Source: Mycolicibacterium senegalense (lineage in GTDB: Bacteria > Actinomycetota > Actinomycetes > Mycobacteriales > Mycobacteriaceae). Taken from it: DNA of 64,000 nt. The translations under genes were made by a program, and so were the position numbers. The stretch is from positions 1,054,001 to 1,118,000 of the forward strand of contig NZ_CP081000.1 of the NCBI RefSeq assembly GCF_019645875.1, written 5' to 3'. This document shows positions 50,448-61,471 of this stretch, one piece after another. The notes under the pieces are model-generated. The model was not told where the DNA came from. It saw only the letters and a program-made list of their open reading frames with translations, and made no database searches. The first letter of the stretch is position 1. The number at the start of each line of letters is the position of its first letter.

Positions 50448-50627
50448 TGTCTGTCTCCTTCTGATGTAGGGAAGGGCTCGCCTGTTGGTACTCAAAGGGT
50501 GGCCCTCGTTACATACGTCGAACGGCACCCCGCGGAAATCGACAGGGCAGGCGGAAACTTTTTGCAATTTTTCCAGGGTTTCTGGGGACGCACCCGGGCA
50601 AACGTCTCAACGCTCTAGCATCCGGGC

Positions 50628-52247
50628 ATGACCAGCCCGAGCGCGCCCGCCGATCTCGTCCTGTACGGAACCGTTCTGACCGTCGACGACGCACAGCCGA
50701 CTGCCGAGGCGCTCGCGGTCTCCGGTGGCCGCATTGTGGCGGTCGGGTCCCGGGCCGAGGTGTCCGGCTGGGAGGGCCCCGAGACCGACGTCCGTGAGGT
50801 CGACGGCTGTGTCATGCCGGGCTTCGTTGAGGCACATGGTCATCCGTTGATGGAGGCGATGACCCTGTCGGGGCGCATCGTCGATATCCGCCCGGTCACC
50901 CTGGCCGGCGCCGATGAGGTGCTCGACGCGATAACCGCCGAGGTGGCCGAGCGGGGTGCCGACGGCGCCTTCTTGAACGGCTGGGATCCGCTGTTGCAGC
51001 ACGGCTTGCCCGAGCCCACCTTGTCCTGGCTGGACGGTGTGGCGCCCGAGACGCCGTTGGTGATCGTGCACAACTCGGGCCACAAGGCCTTCTTCAACAC
51101 CGCAGCGGCTCGGCGTGCCGGGCTGACGAGAGACACCCCGGATCCCAAGGGGGCGAAGTACGGTCGCGATGCCGACGGCGAGTTGGACGGCACAGCCGAG
51201 GAAACCGGGGCGGTATTTCCGCTGTTGGGGGACGCCATCTCGGTGAGCGACTATCCGGCCATGCTGGTCGCCGAATGCGCCCGGCTCAACCAGGCCGGGC
51301 TGACCACGTGCTCGGAGATGGCATTCGACCCGATGTTCCGGCCGCTGCTGGCGCAGCTGCGCGACCAGCTGACGGTGCGGTTGCGCACATACGAGATGTC
51401 AACGGCGGCGCTGCACACCGATGCCAGCCCATCGGAGGGCGACGACATGGTGCGCCAGGTCGGGATCAAGATCTGGGTCGACGGGTCGCCGTGGGTCGGC
51501 AACATCGATCTGACGTTTCCCTACCTGGATACCGATGCCACCCGGACCATCGGCGTGGTGCCCGGCTCCTGCGGGCACGCCAACTACACCAAGGAGCAAC
51601 TGTCCGAAATCGTCGGCACGTTCTTCCCGAAGGGTTGGCAGCTGGCCTGTCATGTGCACGGTGACGCCGGGGTGGACACCATCCTCGACGTGTACGAAGA
51701 GGTTCTGCGAGCGCATCCCCGCGACGATCATCGGCTGCGGCTGGAACACGTCGGCGCCATCACGCCAGAGCAGTTGCGGCGGGCCCACTCCCTGGGCGTC
51801 ACGTGCAGCCTGTTCGTCGACCATCTGCATTACTGGGGCGACGTGCTGGTGGACGGGTTGTTCGGCCCCGAGCACGGCGGCCGGTGGATGCCCGCGGGCT
51901 CTGCCGTCGCGACCGGCATGCGGATCTCCCTGCACAACGATCCGCCGGTCACCCCGGAGGAGCCGCTGCGCAACATCAGTGTCGCCGTCACCCGCACCGC
52001 GCCCAGCGGCCGTGTCCTGGCCCCCGAAGAGCGGCTCACCGTCGAGCAGGGGATCCGGGCGCAGACCATCGATGCGGCCTGGCAGTTGTTCGCCGACAAC
52101 GTGATCGGCTCACTTGAGGTCGGCAAGTACGCCGACCTGGTGATCGTCTCGGCGGATCCGCGCGAAACCGCCGCGGAAGCCATCGCCGACCTGGAAGTAC
52201 GGGCCACGTTCCTGGCGGGCCGGCAGGTTTACCCGAAAGCCGGTTGA
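50628..52247 (+). CDS. amidohydrolase, YtcJ-like (Rv0552-like)
   Basis: 539-residue metal-dependent hydrolase of the amidohydrolase superfamily: VMPGFVEAHGHPLMEAM contributes the HxH metal ligands, LACHVHGDAG and RLEHVGA the later His, and LHNDPPVTP the Asp region; KIWVDGSP contains a Lys. The C-terminal TIDAAWQLFADNVIGSLEVGKYADLVI motif matches exo-amidohydrolases. Substrate unknown. ATG 50628. It is divergent from the YciI gene. Confidence 0.86.
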   Translation: MTSPSAPADLVLYGTVLTVDDAQPTAEALAVSGGRIVAVGSRAEVSGWEGPETDVREVDGCVMPGFVEAHGHPLMEAMTLSGRIVDIRPVTLAGADEVLDAITAEVAERGADGAFLNGWDPLLQHGLPEPTLSWLDGVAPETPLVIVHNSGHKAFFNTAAARRAGLTRDTPDPKGAKYGRDADGELDGTAEETGAVFPLLGDAISVSDYPAMLVAECARLNQAGLTTCSEMAFDPMFRPLLAQLRDQLTVRLRTYEMSTAALHTDASPSEGDDMVRQVGIKIWVDGSPWVGNIDLTFPYLDTDATRTIGVVPGSCGHANYTKEQLSEIVGTFFPKGWQLACHVHGDAGVDTILDVYEEVLRAHPRDDHRLRLEHVGAITPEQLRRAHSLGVTCSLFVDHLHYWGDVLVDGLFGPEHGGRWMPAGSAVATGMRISLHNDPPVTPEEPLRNISVAVTRTAPSGRVLAPEERLTVEQGIRAQTIDAAWQLFADNVIGSLEVGKYADLVIVSADPRETAAEAIADLEVRATFLAGRQVYPKAG

Positions 52248-52276
52248 CGGCTCGCGCACCGTGGCACGCTCTGGGC

Positions 52277-53842
52277 ATGTCAGATTTGCCGGCACCGAAG
52301 TTTCTCGACGAACGCGTCGCTCATTGGGCGGCCACCAAGCCTGACGAGGAGGCGGTCACCTATCTGAGCCGCACCTGGACCTGGTCGCAGTGGTATGACC
52401 GGATCCAGCGGTTGGCCGGGGCACTGAGCGCGTGGGGCGTCGGCCGGGGTGATGCCGTCGCATTCCTGGACAAGAACCACCCGGCCTGCGTGGAGACCAC
52501 CATCGCCGCCGCGTCACTAGGCGCGGCCACCGCCATCATCAACTTCCGGCTGGCCGCCGACGAGCTGGATTACGTGATCAACGACTCCGGGGCCAAGGTG
52601 CTGGTGGTCGGCGAGGAGCTGCGGGGCGGCATCGACGCCATCGCCGGCCGGCTCACCTCGGTCGAGCACATCGTCACGGTGACGCCCGAGGGCGGTGACG
52701 GGGACGAGTACGAGGCGCTGCTGGCCGGTGCGTCGCCGGTGGGCCGGTCACCGGACGTGCGGCCCGACGACACGGCCATCATCATGTACTCCTCGGGCAC
52801 CACCGGCCGGCCCAAAGGTATTGCGCTGACCCATGCCAACGTCATCGCCCACACCATCAACGCGTTCGAGGGCTGGACGCTGAGCGCCGGGGACAAGAGC
52901 CTGGTGGCCATGCCGCTGTTCCATGTCGGCGGCTCGTCGTACATGCAGTGGGGCCTGCATCATGGGGCGCCGACGTACATGACGCGTGACGTCGACGGGA
53001 TGGCGCTGGCCGGTGGCATTTTGGCCGGGGCGAACCGCACGTTCCTGGTGCCCGCGGTGCTGGCCAAGGTGTTCGACACCGGCGAGGATGCGGTGATTCT
53101 GTTCGGTGCGCTCAAGACCTTTGCCTACGGTGCGTCGCCAATGCCGTTGCCGTTGTTGCGTTCTGCGTTGCAGGCCTGGCCGGAAACGGAATTCATCCAG
53201 GTGTACGGGCTGACGGAGGTATCGGGTGCGATCAGCCGGCTGGGGCCCGACGATCACCGTGGGGCCAGTGAAGCGCGGCTGATGAGCGCGGGCACCGTGG
53301 TTCCCGGTTCCGAGGTAAAGGTGGTGGACCCGGACACCGGCGCCGATGTTCCGGTCGGTGAGCAGGGTGAATTGTGGTTCCGTTCACCGCAATTGATGAA
53401 GGGTTATCTCAACCGTCCGGATGCCACGGCGGAGTCGATCACACCCGAGGGCTGGTTCCGCACGGGCGATATCGGCCGCGTCGACGACGGCGGCTACATC
53501 TTCGTCGAGGACCGGCTCAAGGACATGATCATCTCGGGTGGCGAGAACATCTACTCGATCGAGGTCGAGCGGGTACTGGCCGAACACCCCGCCGTCACCG
53601 AGGTGGCGGTGATCGGCGTGCCGGACGAAAAATGGGGCGAGTCGGTGAAAGCCGTTGTGACACTGGACGGCGAGGTTTCCGAACCGGACCTGATCGCGTT
53701 CGCCCGCGAGCACCTGGCGGCCTACAAGTGCCCCAAATCGATTGACTTCGTCGATGAACTGCCGCGCAACCCCACCGGCAAGATCCTGAAGAAGGATCTG
53801 CGCAAGCCCTACTGGGAGGGCCGCGACCGCGCCACCGTGTAG
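52277..53842 (+). CDS. acyl-CoA synthetase (FadD family)
   Basis: 521-residue ANL ligase: IIMYSSGTTGRPKGIAL (ATP motif), QVYGLTEVSGA, WFRTGDIGRVDDGGY and NPTGKILKKDLRKPYWEG with the catalytic Lys near the end. ATG 52277 (MSDLPAPKFLDERV) is chosen. It follows the amidohydrolase by 29 bases and may be co-transcribed, suggesting hydrolysis followed by CoA activation of the product, an inference only. Not obviously present at this place in M. tuberculosis. Confidence 0.86.
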   Translation: MSDLPAPKFLDERVAHWAATKPDEEAVTYLSRTWTWSQWYDRIQRLAGALSAWGVGRGDAVAFLDKNHPACVETTIAAASLGAATAIINFRLAADELDYVINDSGAKVLVVGEELRGGIDAIAGRLTSVEHIVTVTPEGGDGDEYEALLAGASPVGRSPDVRPDDTAIIMYSSGTTGRPKGIALTHANVIAHTINAFEGWTLSAGDKSLVAMPLFHVGGSSYMQWGLHHGAPTYMTRDVDGMALAGGILAGANRTFLVPAVLAKVFDTGEDAVILFGALKTFAYGASPMPLPLLRSALQAWPETEFIQVYGLTEVSGAISRLGPDDHRGASEARLMSAGTVVPGSEVKVVDPDTGADVPVGEQGELWFRSPQLMKGYLNRPDATAESITPEGWFRTGDIGRVDDGGYIFVEDRLKDMIISGGENIYSIEVERVLAEHPAVTEVAVIGVPDEKWGESVKAVVTLDGEVSEPDLIAFAREHLAAYKCPKSIDFVDELPRNPTGKILKKDLRKPYWEGRDRATV

Positions 53843-53888
53843 GAATTACCCTCCCATTTCTCTGTATTTCCCGCCTCGGGCGGAGTAG

Positions 53889-54899
<1,011 letters not shown>

Positions 54900-54913
54900 G
54901 CATCATTGACTCT

Positions 54914-55888
54914 GTGCCCGCGCTAGACGACGTCCTGGACCGCCTTCATGTCGTCTCCCTGCCGATGCGAGTTCGCTTCCGCGGCATCACCGTTCGTGAA
55001 GTAGCACTGATCGACGGCCCGGCCGGGTGGGGCGAGTTCGGCGCGTTCCTCGAATACGAACCGCCCGAGGCCGCGGCCTGGCTGTCCGCCGGGATCGAGG
55101 CCGCATACCGGCCGGCGCCGGCCGTGCATCGTGACCGCATCCCGATCAACGCCACGGTGCCCGCGGTGCCCGCCGCCCAGGTTCCCGAAGTCCTGGCGCG
55201 GTTCCCCGGGGCGCGCACCGCGAAGGTCAAGGTCGCCGAACCGGGGCAGACCTTGGCCGACGACGTCGCCCGCGTCAATGCCGTGCGCGCACATGTTCCG
55301 GTGGTGCGCGTGGATGCCAACGGAGGGTGGACCGTGCCGCAGGCCGTCGCCGCGGCGGCCGCGTTGACCGCCGACGGGGAGCTGGAATACCTGGAACAGC
55401 CGTGTGCCACGGTTGACGAGCTGGCCGCGCTGCGGCCGCAGGTGACCGTGCCGGTCGCCGCCGACGAGTCGATCCGCAAGGCATCCGATCCGCTGCGAGT
55501 GGTGCGGGCACGCGCCGCCGATGTGGCGGTGCTCAAGGTGGCGCCGCTGGGCGGGGTGTCGCGGATGCTCGGGATCGCCGCGCAGATCGACATCCCGATC
55601 GTGGTGTCCAGTGCGCTGGATTCCGCGGTGGGCATCGCCCGCGGGCTGCTGGCCGCCGCCGCATTGCCGGAGTTGCGGCACGCGTGCGGGCTGGGCACGG
55701 GCGGATTCTTCGTGGAGGACGTGGCTGACGTGCCCGCACCGGTCGACGGCTATCTGCCGGTCGAGGCGGTGGCGCCGGATCCGGCGCGGTTGTCGGGGCT
55801 GGCCGCGACGCCGCAGCGTCGGCAATGGTGGATCGACCGGGTGCGCGAGTGCTACCCCCTGTCATCTGACAGCCCGATCATGTCCTGA
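54914..55888 (+). CDS. menC: o-succinylbenzoate synthase
   Basis: Enolase-superfamily enzyme of menaquinone synthesis that dehydrates SHCHC to o-succinylbenzoate. In 324 residues the catalytic lysines are in TAKVKVAE and AVLKVAPLGG, and the metal ligands are the Asp in VRVDANGGW, the Glu in EYLEQPC and the Asp in VAADESI. GTG 54914. It lies between a mycolyltransferase and a GlxA-type regulator, separated from menD by three genes. Confidence 0.93.
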   Translation: MPALDDVLDRLHVVSLPMRVRFRGITVREVALIDGPAGWGEFGAFLEYEPPEAAAWLSAGIEAAYRPAPAVHRDRIPINATVPAVPAAQVPEVLARFPGARTAKVKVAEPGQTLADDVARVNAVRAHVPVVRVDANGGWTVPQAVAAAAALTADGELEYLEQPCATVDELAALRPQVTVPVAADESIRKASDPLRVVRARAADVAVLKVAPLGGVSRMLGIAAQIDIPIVVSSALDSAVGIARGLLAAAALPELRHACGLGTGGFFVEDVADVPAPVDGYLPVEAVAPDPARLSGLAATPQRRQWWIDRVRECYPLSSDSPIMS

Positions 55889-55944
55889 TTTGTGGGGTGC
55901 ATGGCATAGACGCCATCGCCGAGGTCGCGAACACTGAAGACGTG

Positions 55945-56937
55945 ATGCGATCGGTGGTGATCCTGGGCTACGCCGGGGTGCAGGCGCTGGACCTCGCCGG
56001 CCCGTTCGATGTGTTCTCCACCGCCACGCTCGTCCTGGCCGGTCGGGGCAGATCCGACGAGGGCTACGCGCTCACCTTGACCGCGGTGGACGGTCAACCC
56101 GTTTCCACTCTCACGGGGCTGGAGTTCGTCGCCGCCCCGTTGCCCGATCCCGGCGAGCCGATCGACACGATCGTCATCCCAGGCGGTATCGGTGCCGACG
56201 CCGCCCGCGGCAACGCGGCCGTCGTCGGCTGGATCAGCACCGCGGCAAAGCACGCCCGTCGCGTCGTCAGTGTGTGCACGGGAGCGTTCCTGGCTGCCCA
56301 GGCCGGCCTGCTCGACGGCTGCCCGGCCACCACCCACTGGTCTTCTGCGCGTCGGATGGCCGAGGAATTCCCTTCGGTTGCAGTCGATCCGGAGCCGATC
56401 TTCGTCCGGAGCTCCGAGCAGGTGTGGACGGCGGCCGGCGTCACCGCGGGGATCGACCTGGCGTTGGCGCTGGTCGAGGATGACTATGGCACCGACGTCG
56501 CCCAGACCGTGGCCAGGTACCTGGTGCTCTACCTGCGCCGTCCCGGCGGACAGACACAGTTCGCCGCGCCGGTGTGGATGCCCCGGGCCAGACGGGCCCC
56601 GATCCGGGCGGTACAGGAGTTCATCGAGACCGAACCCGGTGGCATACACAGCATTTCCGAGCTGGCCCGGCGTGCGGCGATGAGCCCGCGGCACTTCACC
56701 CGGCTGTTCACCGACGAGGTCGGCGAGGCGCCCGGCGCGTACGTGGAACGCATCCGCACGGATGCCGCGCGCCGACAGCTCGAGGAGTCCGACGACACCG
56801 TCACTGCGATCGCCGCCCGGTGCGGGTTCGGGACCGCGGAGACCATGCGGCGCAGTTTCATTCGGCGCCTTGGTATTTCGCCTGACCAGTATCGAAAGAC
56901 ATCCGCGCACGTGCGCACCCGAGATCTCACCGCCTGA
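55945..56937 (+). CDS. GlxA/AraC-type transcriptional regulator
   Basis: 330 residues. The N-terminal DJ-1/PfpI-like domain (VVILGYAGVQALDLAGPFDVF; SVCTGAFLAAQAGLL with the Cys nucleophile region) is joined to a C-terminal AraC double HTH (ISELARRAAMSPRHFTRLFTDEVGEAP and AIAARCGFGTAETMRRSF). ATG 55945. It is followed at 13 bases by a DJ-1/PfpI gene, a typical regulator-plus-amidotransferase-like pair. The signal sensed is unknown. Confidence 0.86.
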   Translation: MRSVVILGYAGVQALDLAGPFDVFSTATLVLAGRGRSDEGYALTLTAVDGQPVSTLTGLEFVAAPLPDPGEPIDTIVIPGGIGADAARGNAAVVGWISTAAKHARRVVSVCTGAFLAAQAGLLDGCPATTHWSSARRMAEEFPSVAVDPEPIFVRSSEQVWTAAGVTAGIDLALALVEDDYGTDVAQTVARYLVLYLRRPGGQTQFAAPVWMPRARRAPIRAVQEFIETEPGGIHSISELARRAAMSPRHFTRLFTDEVGEAPGAYVERIRTDAARRQLEESDDTVTAIAARCGFGTAETMRRSFIRRLGISPDQYRKTSAHVRTRDLTA

Positions 56938-56949
56938 AAGGACCATGCC

Positions 56950-57675
56950 ATGCAGATCGCCATCGTGTTGTACCCCAGCTTCACCGCACTCGATTTCATC
57001 GGGCCCTACGAGGTGCTGCGCAACCTTCCTGACACCGAGGTGCGTTTCGTCTGGCACGAGCCGGGCCCCGTCACCGCCGACTCCGCAGTGTTGGCGGTGG
57101 GCGCCACCCACAGCTTTGACGAGACGCCGTCCCCCGACGTGGTGCTGGTGCCCGGCGGGCCGGGCACCACCATGGTGGCCCGCGACGAGAAGGTGCTCGA
57201 CTGGCTGCGGCAGGTGTATCCGGGTGCCACGTGGATGGCGTCGGTGTGCTCGGGTTCGGTGGCGCTGGCCGCGGCGGGCCTGCTCGAGGGCAAACCCGCA
57301 ACCTCGCACTGGTCGGTGCTGAACGTGTTGAAGGTGATGGGTGCGAAGCCGGTGGGGGACCGGCGCATCGTGCGCGCCGACCCCGACGGCAAGGTGATCA
57401 CAGCGGCAGGCGTGTCGGCAGGTATCGACCTGGGCATTTGGCTGGCCGGCCAGATCGCCGGCGAGGCGAAGGCAAAGGCCATTCAGCTGATGATCGAGTA
57501 CGACCCGCAGCCACCTTTCGATTCCGGGCACATGTCGAAGGCGAGCGCGGCCACCAAAGCCGGCGCCACCGCGCTGCTGGGCAAGGACATGATCAAGCCC
57601 GAGCCGCTCAAGGCCGGGGTGCTGCTGGCCTGGGATCAGGCGATCCGGAAGGTGCGGGGTCGACGCACCGCGTGA
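56950..57675 (+). CDS. DJ-1/PfpI-family protein (isonitrile hydratase-like)
   Basis: 241 residues of the DJ-1/PfpI fold: LYPSFTALDFIGPYEVLRNL, VLVPGGPGTTMVARDE and the nucleophile elbow SVCSGSVALAAAGLLEGKPATSHW with catalytic Cys. This arrangement matches cyclohexyl-isocyanide hydratase relatives. AAAGGA lies 11 bases before ATG 56950. It pairs with the GlxA/AraC regulator, so it is probably regulated by it. Substrate unknown. Confidence 0.84.
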   Translation: MQIAIVLYPSFTALDFIGPYEVLRNLPDTEVRFVWHEPGPVTADSAVLAVGATHSFDETPSPDVVLVPGGPGTTMVARDEKVLDWLRQVYPGATWMASVCSGSVALAAAGLLEGKPATSHWSVLNVLKVMGAKPVGDRRIVRADPDGKVITAAGVSAGIDLGIWLAGQIAGEAKAKAIQLMIEYDPQPPFDSGHMSKASAATKAGATALLGKDMIKPEPLKAGVLLAWDQAIRKVRGRRTA

Positions 57676-57712
57676 TCTGTTGCACTGAGGGTGATCGAGT
57701 AGCGTCGGCCGG

Positions 57713-58513
57713 GTGAATCTGGCTTATGACGACCGAGGCAAGGGCCAGCCCGTGCTGTTCATCGCCGGCCGCGGAGGTGCCGGCCGCACCTGGCATCTGC
57801 ATCAGGTCCCGGCGTTGCAGCGGGCCGGCTACCGCGTCATCACCTTCGACAACCGTGGCGTCGGCGCGACGGAGAACGCCGCGGGATTCGGTACCGCACA
57901 GATGGTGGCCGACACCGCCGAGCTGATCGAGAGCCTGGGAGCGGCGCCCGCGCACGTGGTGGGGGTCTCGATGGGCTCCTACATCGCTCAGGAGCTGATG
58001 CTGGCCCGGCCCGAGCTGGTGCGCTCGGCGGTGCTGATGGCGACCCGCGGTCGCCACGACCGGGCCCGTGAGTTCTTCCGGGACGCCGAGCGGGACTTCG
58101 CGACCTCGGGTGTGCAGCTGCCGCCGAAGTTCGACGCCAAGATGCGGATGTTGGAGAGCTTCTCGCCCAAGACGCTCAACGACGACCGGCTGGTGCGCGA
58201 CTGGGCCGAGATGTTCACCATGTGGCCCACCAAGCAGACCCCGGGCCTGCTCACGCAGCTCGATGTCGGGCCCGAGGACAACCGGCTGCCCGCCTACCGG
58301 TCCATCACCACGCCGGTACTGGTCATCGGGTTCGCCGACGATGTGGTTCTGCCCGCTCACCTGGGTCGTGAGGTCGCCGACGCGATCCCCACCGCCCGGT
58401 ATCTGGAGATCCCCGACACCGGGCACCTGGGCTTCATCGAGAAACCCGAGGAAGTCAATGCCGCGCTGCTGGAGTTTCTCGCCGGTCAGGCCGGCCAGAC
58501 CGGTCAGTACTGA
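57713..58513 (+). CDS. bpoC: alpha/beta hydrolase BpoC, possible MenH
   Basis: 266 residues, alpha/beta hydrolase fold: RVITFDNRGVGATENA, nucleophile Ser in GVSMGSYIAQELM, Asp in GFADDVVLPAH and His in DTGHLGFIEKP. It is called a putative bromoperoxidase in M. tuberculosis (Rv0554), but it sits directly before menD, where MenH (SHCHC synthase, also an alpha/beta hydrolase) would be expected. GTG 57713; only 16 bases separate it from menD, so it is probably in the same transcript. Confidence 0.85.
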   Translation: MNLAYDDRGKGQPVLFIAGRGGAGRTWHLHQVPALQRAGYRVITFDNRGVGATENAAGFGTAQMVADTAELIESLGAAPAHVVGVSMGSYIAQELMLARPELVRSAVLMATRGRHDRAREFFRDAERDFATSGVQLPPKFDAKMRMLESFSPKTLNDDRLVRDWAEMFTMWPTKQTPGLLTQLDVGPEDNRLPAYRSITTPVLVIGFADDVVLPAHLGREVADAIPTARYLEIPDTGHLGFIEKPEEVNAALLEFLAGQAGQTGQY

Positions 58514-58529
58514 CCAATAAGGTGGAGTG

Positions 58530-60188
58530 GTGAACCCCTCGACGGCCCAGGCGCGCGTAGTCGTCGACGAACTGATCCGCGGCGGTGTCCGCGATGTCGT
58601 GCTGTGCCCCGGCTCGCGCAATGCGCCGTTGGCGTTCGCCCTGTCCGACGCCGACCGTGCCGGCCGGATCCGCCTGCACGTCCGGATCGACGAGCGCACC
58701 GCCGGTTACCTGGCCGTGGGGCTCGCTGTCGCGGAGCGGGCGCCGGTGTGTATCGCGATGACCTCGGGCACCGCGGTGGCCAACCTCGGCCCCGCTGTCG
58801 TGGAGGCCAACTACGCGCGGGTGCCGCTGATCGTGCTGAGCGCCAACCGGCCCTATGAGATGTTGGGCACCGGCGCCAACCAGACTTTTGAACAGCTCGG
58901 GTATTTCGGCACCCAGGTGCGGGCGAGTATCAGCCTGGGCCTTGCTGAAGACCGCCCAGAACAGCTCGACTCCCTCAATGCGCAGTGGCGTTCGGCGACG
59001 TGCCGGGTGCTGGCCGCGGCGACGGGATCGCGCACGGCCAACGCCGGGCCGGTCCAGTTCGACATCCCGTTGCGGGAACCTCTGGTTCCCGACAGCGCGC
59101 ACGGGGATTCGTCGATTACGGGGTTTGTCGGCTCCTCGCGCGAGCGCTCGTCGGAAGGCCGGCCGGGCGGCAAGCCCTGGACCTACACCCCGCCGGTGAG
59201 CTTCGACCAGCCGCTGGAGATCGACCTCACCCCGGACACCGTGGTGATCGCCGGCCACGGCGCCGGGGTGCACCCGAATCTGGCCGGGTTGCCGACGGTG
59301 GCCGAGCCCACCGCGCCGCGTCCGGAGAACCCGCTGCACCCGCTGGCACTGCGCCTGGTGCATCCCAAACAGGTCATCATGCTGGGGCGGCCCACCCTGC
59401 ACCGGCCGGTCTCGGCACTGCTGGCCGACCCCGCGGTGCCGGTCTATGCGCTGACCACCGGCCCGCGCTGGCCAGACGTGTCGGGCAACTCGTTGGCCAC
59501 CGGGACCCGGGCGGTGACGACGGGCACGCCCGACCCGGCTTGGCAGGCGCGGTGCAGCGAGCTCAACGAGCACGCCGTCGCCGCGGTGCGCGCGCAACTG
59601 GCATCGCATCCGCTGACCACCGGTCTGCATGTGGCCGCGGCGGTCGCCGACGCGCTGCGACCGGGCGATCAGCTGGTGCTGGGCGCGTCCAACCCGGTGC
59701 GTGACGCCGCGCTGGTGGGGATGAGTGCCGAGGGGGTGAAGGTGCGCTCCAACCGCGGTGTCGCCGGGATCGACGGCACGGTGTCCACGGCGATCGGTGC
59801 GGCGCTGGCCCACGACGGCCGGACCATCGCCCTGATCGGGGACCTGACTTTTGTGCACGACAGCTCGGGGCTGCTGATCGGTCCGACCGAGCCGACGCCC
59901 CGGGACCTGACCATCGTGGTGTCCAACGACAACGGCGGCGGCATCTTCGAGCTGCTCGAGCAGGGCGATCCACGGTTCGCCGACGTCTCGTCGCGGATCT
60001 TCGGCACCCCGCACGATGTCGACATCGCGGCGCTGTGCCGCGCGTATCACGTCGACAGCCGGCAGATGGAGGTCGGCGATCTCGCCGCGGCGCTGGCCGA
60101 GCCCTTCGAGGGCATGCGGGTGCTGGAGGTGAAGGCCGACCGGTCGTCGTTGCGTGCGCTGCACGCGTCGATCAAGGCCGCCCTGTGA
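58530..60188 (+). CDS. menD: SEPHCHC synthase
   Basis: ThDP-dependent 552-residue enzyme that joins isochorismate with the succinic semialdehyde unit of 2-oxoglutarate, the first committed step of menaquinone synthesis. [19 protein letters not shown] and [17 protein letters not shown] open the PYR domain; [15 protein letters not shown] and [16 protein letters not shown] form the ThDP/Mg site. GTG 58530 gives [15 protein letters not shown], matching the M. tuberculosis protein; GTG 58527 is just upstream. The stop overlaps the next start. Confidence 0.96.
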   Translation: MNPSTAQARVVVDELIRGGVRDVVLCPGSRNAPLAFALSDADRAGRIRLHVRIDERTAGYLAVGLAVAERAPVCIAMTSGTAVANLGPAVVEANYARVPLIVLSANRPYEMLGTGANQTFEQLGYFGTQVRASISLGLAEDRPEQLDSLNAQWRSATCRVLAAATGSRTANAGPVQFDIPLREPLVPDSAHGDSSITGFVGSSRERSSEGRPGGKPWTYTPPVSFDQPLEIDLTPDTVVIAGHGAGVHPNLAGLPTVAEPTAPRPENPLHPLALRLVHPKQVIMLGRPTLHRPVSALLADPAVPVYALTTGPRWPDVSGNSLATGTRAVTTGTPDPAWQARCSELNEHAVAAVRAQLASHPLTTGLHVAAAVADALRPGDQLVLGASNPVRDAALVGMSAEGVKVRSNRGVAGIDGTVSTAIGAALAHDGRTIALIGDLTFVHDSSGLLIGPTEPTPRDLTIVVSNDNGGGIFELLEQGDPRFADVSSRIFGTPHDVDIAALCRAYHVDSRQMEVGDLAAALAEPFEGMRVLEVKADRSSLRALHASIKAAL

Positions 60189-60706
60189 GGCCCGGGCAGA
60201 TCGCGGCGCGGTTGCGGGCGTTGGTGCAGCCGTTGATTCCGCATCTGTACGGCGAACCGGGGGAGACGCGGTCGCAGCGGATCATCCGCCGGGTGCGCAT
60301 CGGCGTGGTGATCGCGGCCTGCCTGGTGACGCTGCAGTCGGTGTTGCTGGTGCTCGGTGCCTGGCGCAACGACCAGCAGATCGAGCGCAACATGGGCGTG
60401 GCCGCCGCCGAGGTGCTCAGCGCCGGGCCGCGGCGTTCGACCATCGAGTTCGTCACGCCCGACCGGGTGACCTACCGGCCCGAGCTGGGCGTGCTGTATC
60501 CGTCCGAACTCGACACCGGGATGCGCATCTACGTCGAGTACGACAAGAACAACCCCGATCTGGTGCGGGTCCGCGACCGCGATGCGTCGCTGGCGATCAT
60601 CCCCGCCGGCTCGATCGCGGTGGTCGGCTGGCTGGTCGCGGCGGCGGCGCTGACACTGCTGGCGTTCCTGCAGCGTCGGTTGAGCCGGGTCAGCTCTGCG
60701 GCGTAG
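60185..60706 (+). CDS. DUF3592-like membrane protein (Rv0556-like)
   Basis: 173 residues: a membrane helix near the start ([21 protein letters not shown]), an extracytoplasmic domain of about 90 residues with [20 protein letters not shown], and a C-terminal helix ([20 protein letters not shown]). This fits the DUF3592 family and the position of Rv0556. GTG 60185 overlaps the menD TGA. Its last 17 bases overlap the convergent DsbA-like gene. Function unknown. Confidence 0.83.
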   Translation: MRPGQIAARLRALVQPLIPHLYGEPGETRSQRIIRRVRIGVVIAACLVTLQSVLLVLGAWRNDQQIERNMGVAAAEVLSAGPRRSTIEFVTPDRVTYRPELGVLYPSELDTGMRIYVEYDKNNPDLVRVRDRDASLAIIPAGSIAVVGWLVAAAALTLLAFLQRRLSRVSSAA

Positions 60707-61382
60707 CCAGCAGTTTGGCCAGCCAGTCGGGGTCGCTGGTGTCCACCACCTGCTCGCCGACGAGGTCGTACACCGCCGGGGTCGACACCTCGTATTGGGT
60801 TTCGCTGAGCAGCCCGGCGTTCGCGTCGTTGAGTTGGCCGGCGTCGATCGCCTTGTCCCCGGCGGCGATCTTGTCGGTCTGTTCGGAGCCGACCCCGCTT
60901 TCGGAGGCCATGGCCGCGATGGCGTCGTCGCTCGGTCCGGCCGAGCCCTCGGGTTGCTGGTGGCCCCACAAGTCCTGCACGAAGGCCTGGAATGCGGTTC
61001 CGGTCGTGCCGGGGCCCGCGGCCAGGAACAGTGCGTTGGCGACGCGCGCCGAGTACTCCGTGACGGAGCGGTCCAGGAAGGTCAGGGGCCGGTACGTCAC
61101 CGCCAGGCGGCCTTGGCCGACGGCGGCGGCGATCGCGTCGCCGGACTCATGCTGCAGGTGTGCGCAGGCCGGGCACTGCGGCTCGGTGAACAACTCGATC
61201 TGGGCCGGCGCGTCCGGGTAGCCGATCTGGATGCCCGCGCCGTCCTTGGTGATCGCGGTGCCTGGCTTGTTTCCGTCGGCCTGGGCGGTGCCGTCGACGA
61301 CCCGGCTGCAGCCCGCGGTGAGCTCCGCGACGGACAGGGTCAGCACGGCCAGCATCGCTGCAGCAACGCGGGACAATCGCAT
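60690..61382 (-). CDS. DsbA-like thioredoxin-fold lipoprotein
   Basis: 230 residues. The signal ends at AELTAGC, a lipobox, so the protein should be lipid-anchored outside the membrane. The thioredoxin-fold domain has the redox motif [14 protein letters not shown], followed by an inserted helical domain and a cis-Pro site in VSTPAVYDL. It probably forms or isomerises disulfides in exported proteins; the two-cysteine secreted proteins elsewhere in the window are possible clients. ATG 61382. Confidence 0.86.
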   Translation of the reverse strand: MRLSRVAAAMLAVLTLSVAELTAGCSRVVDGTAQADGNKPGTAITKDGAGIQIGYPDAPAQIELFTEPQCPACAHLQHESGDAIAAAVGQGRLAVTYRPLTFLDRSVTEYSARVANALFLAAGPGTTGTAFQAFVQDLWGHQQPEGSAGPSDDAIAAMASESGVGSEQTDKIAAGDKAIDAGQLNDANAGLLSETQYEVSTPAVYDLVGEQVVDTSDPDWLAKLLATPQS

Positions 61383-61471
61383 CCGGCAACCCTATCCCTG
61401 CGCATCAGGTTTTAGCGTGTCGTATCCCCGGACGCTACCTCGGCGACAGGTGCCGCTGCGACCATCCTGGT

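Noticed and set aside
58455..60164. Minus-strand open frame of about 569 codons across menD
   Set aside because: Shadow of menD; Arg/Gln/His-rich, no motif.
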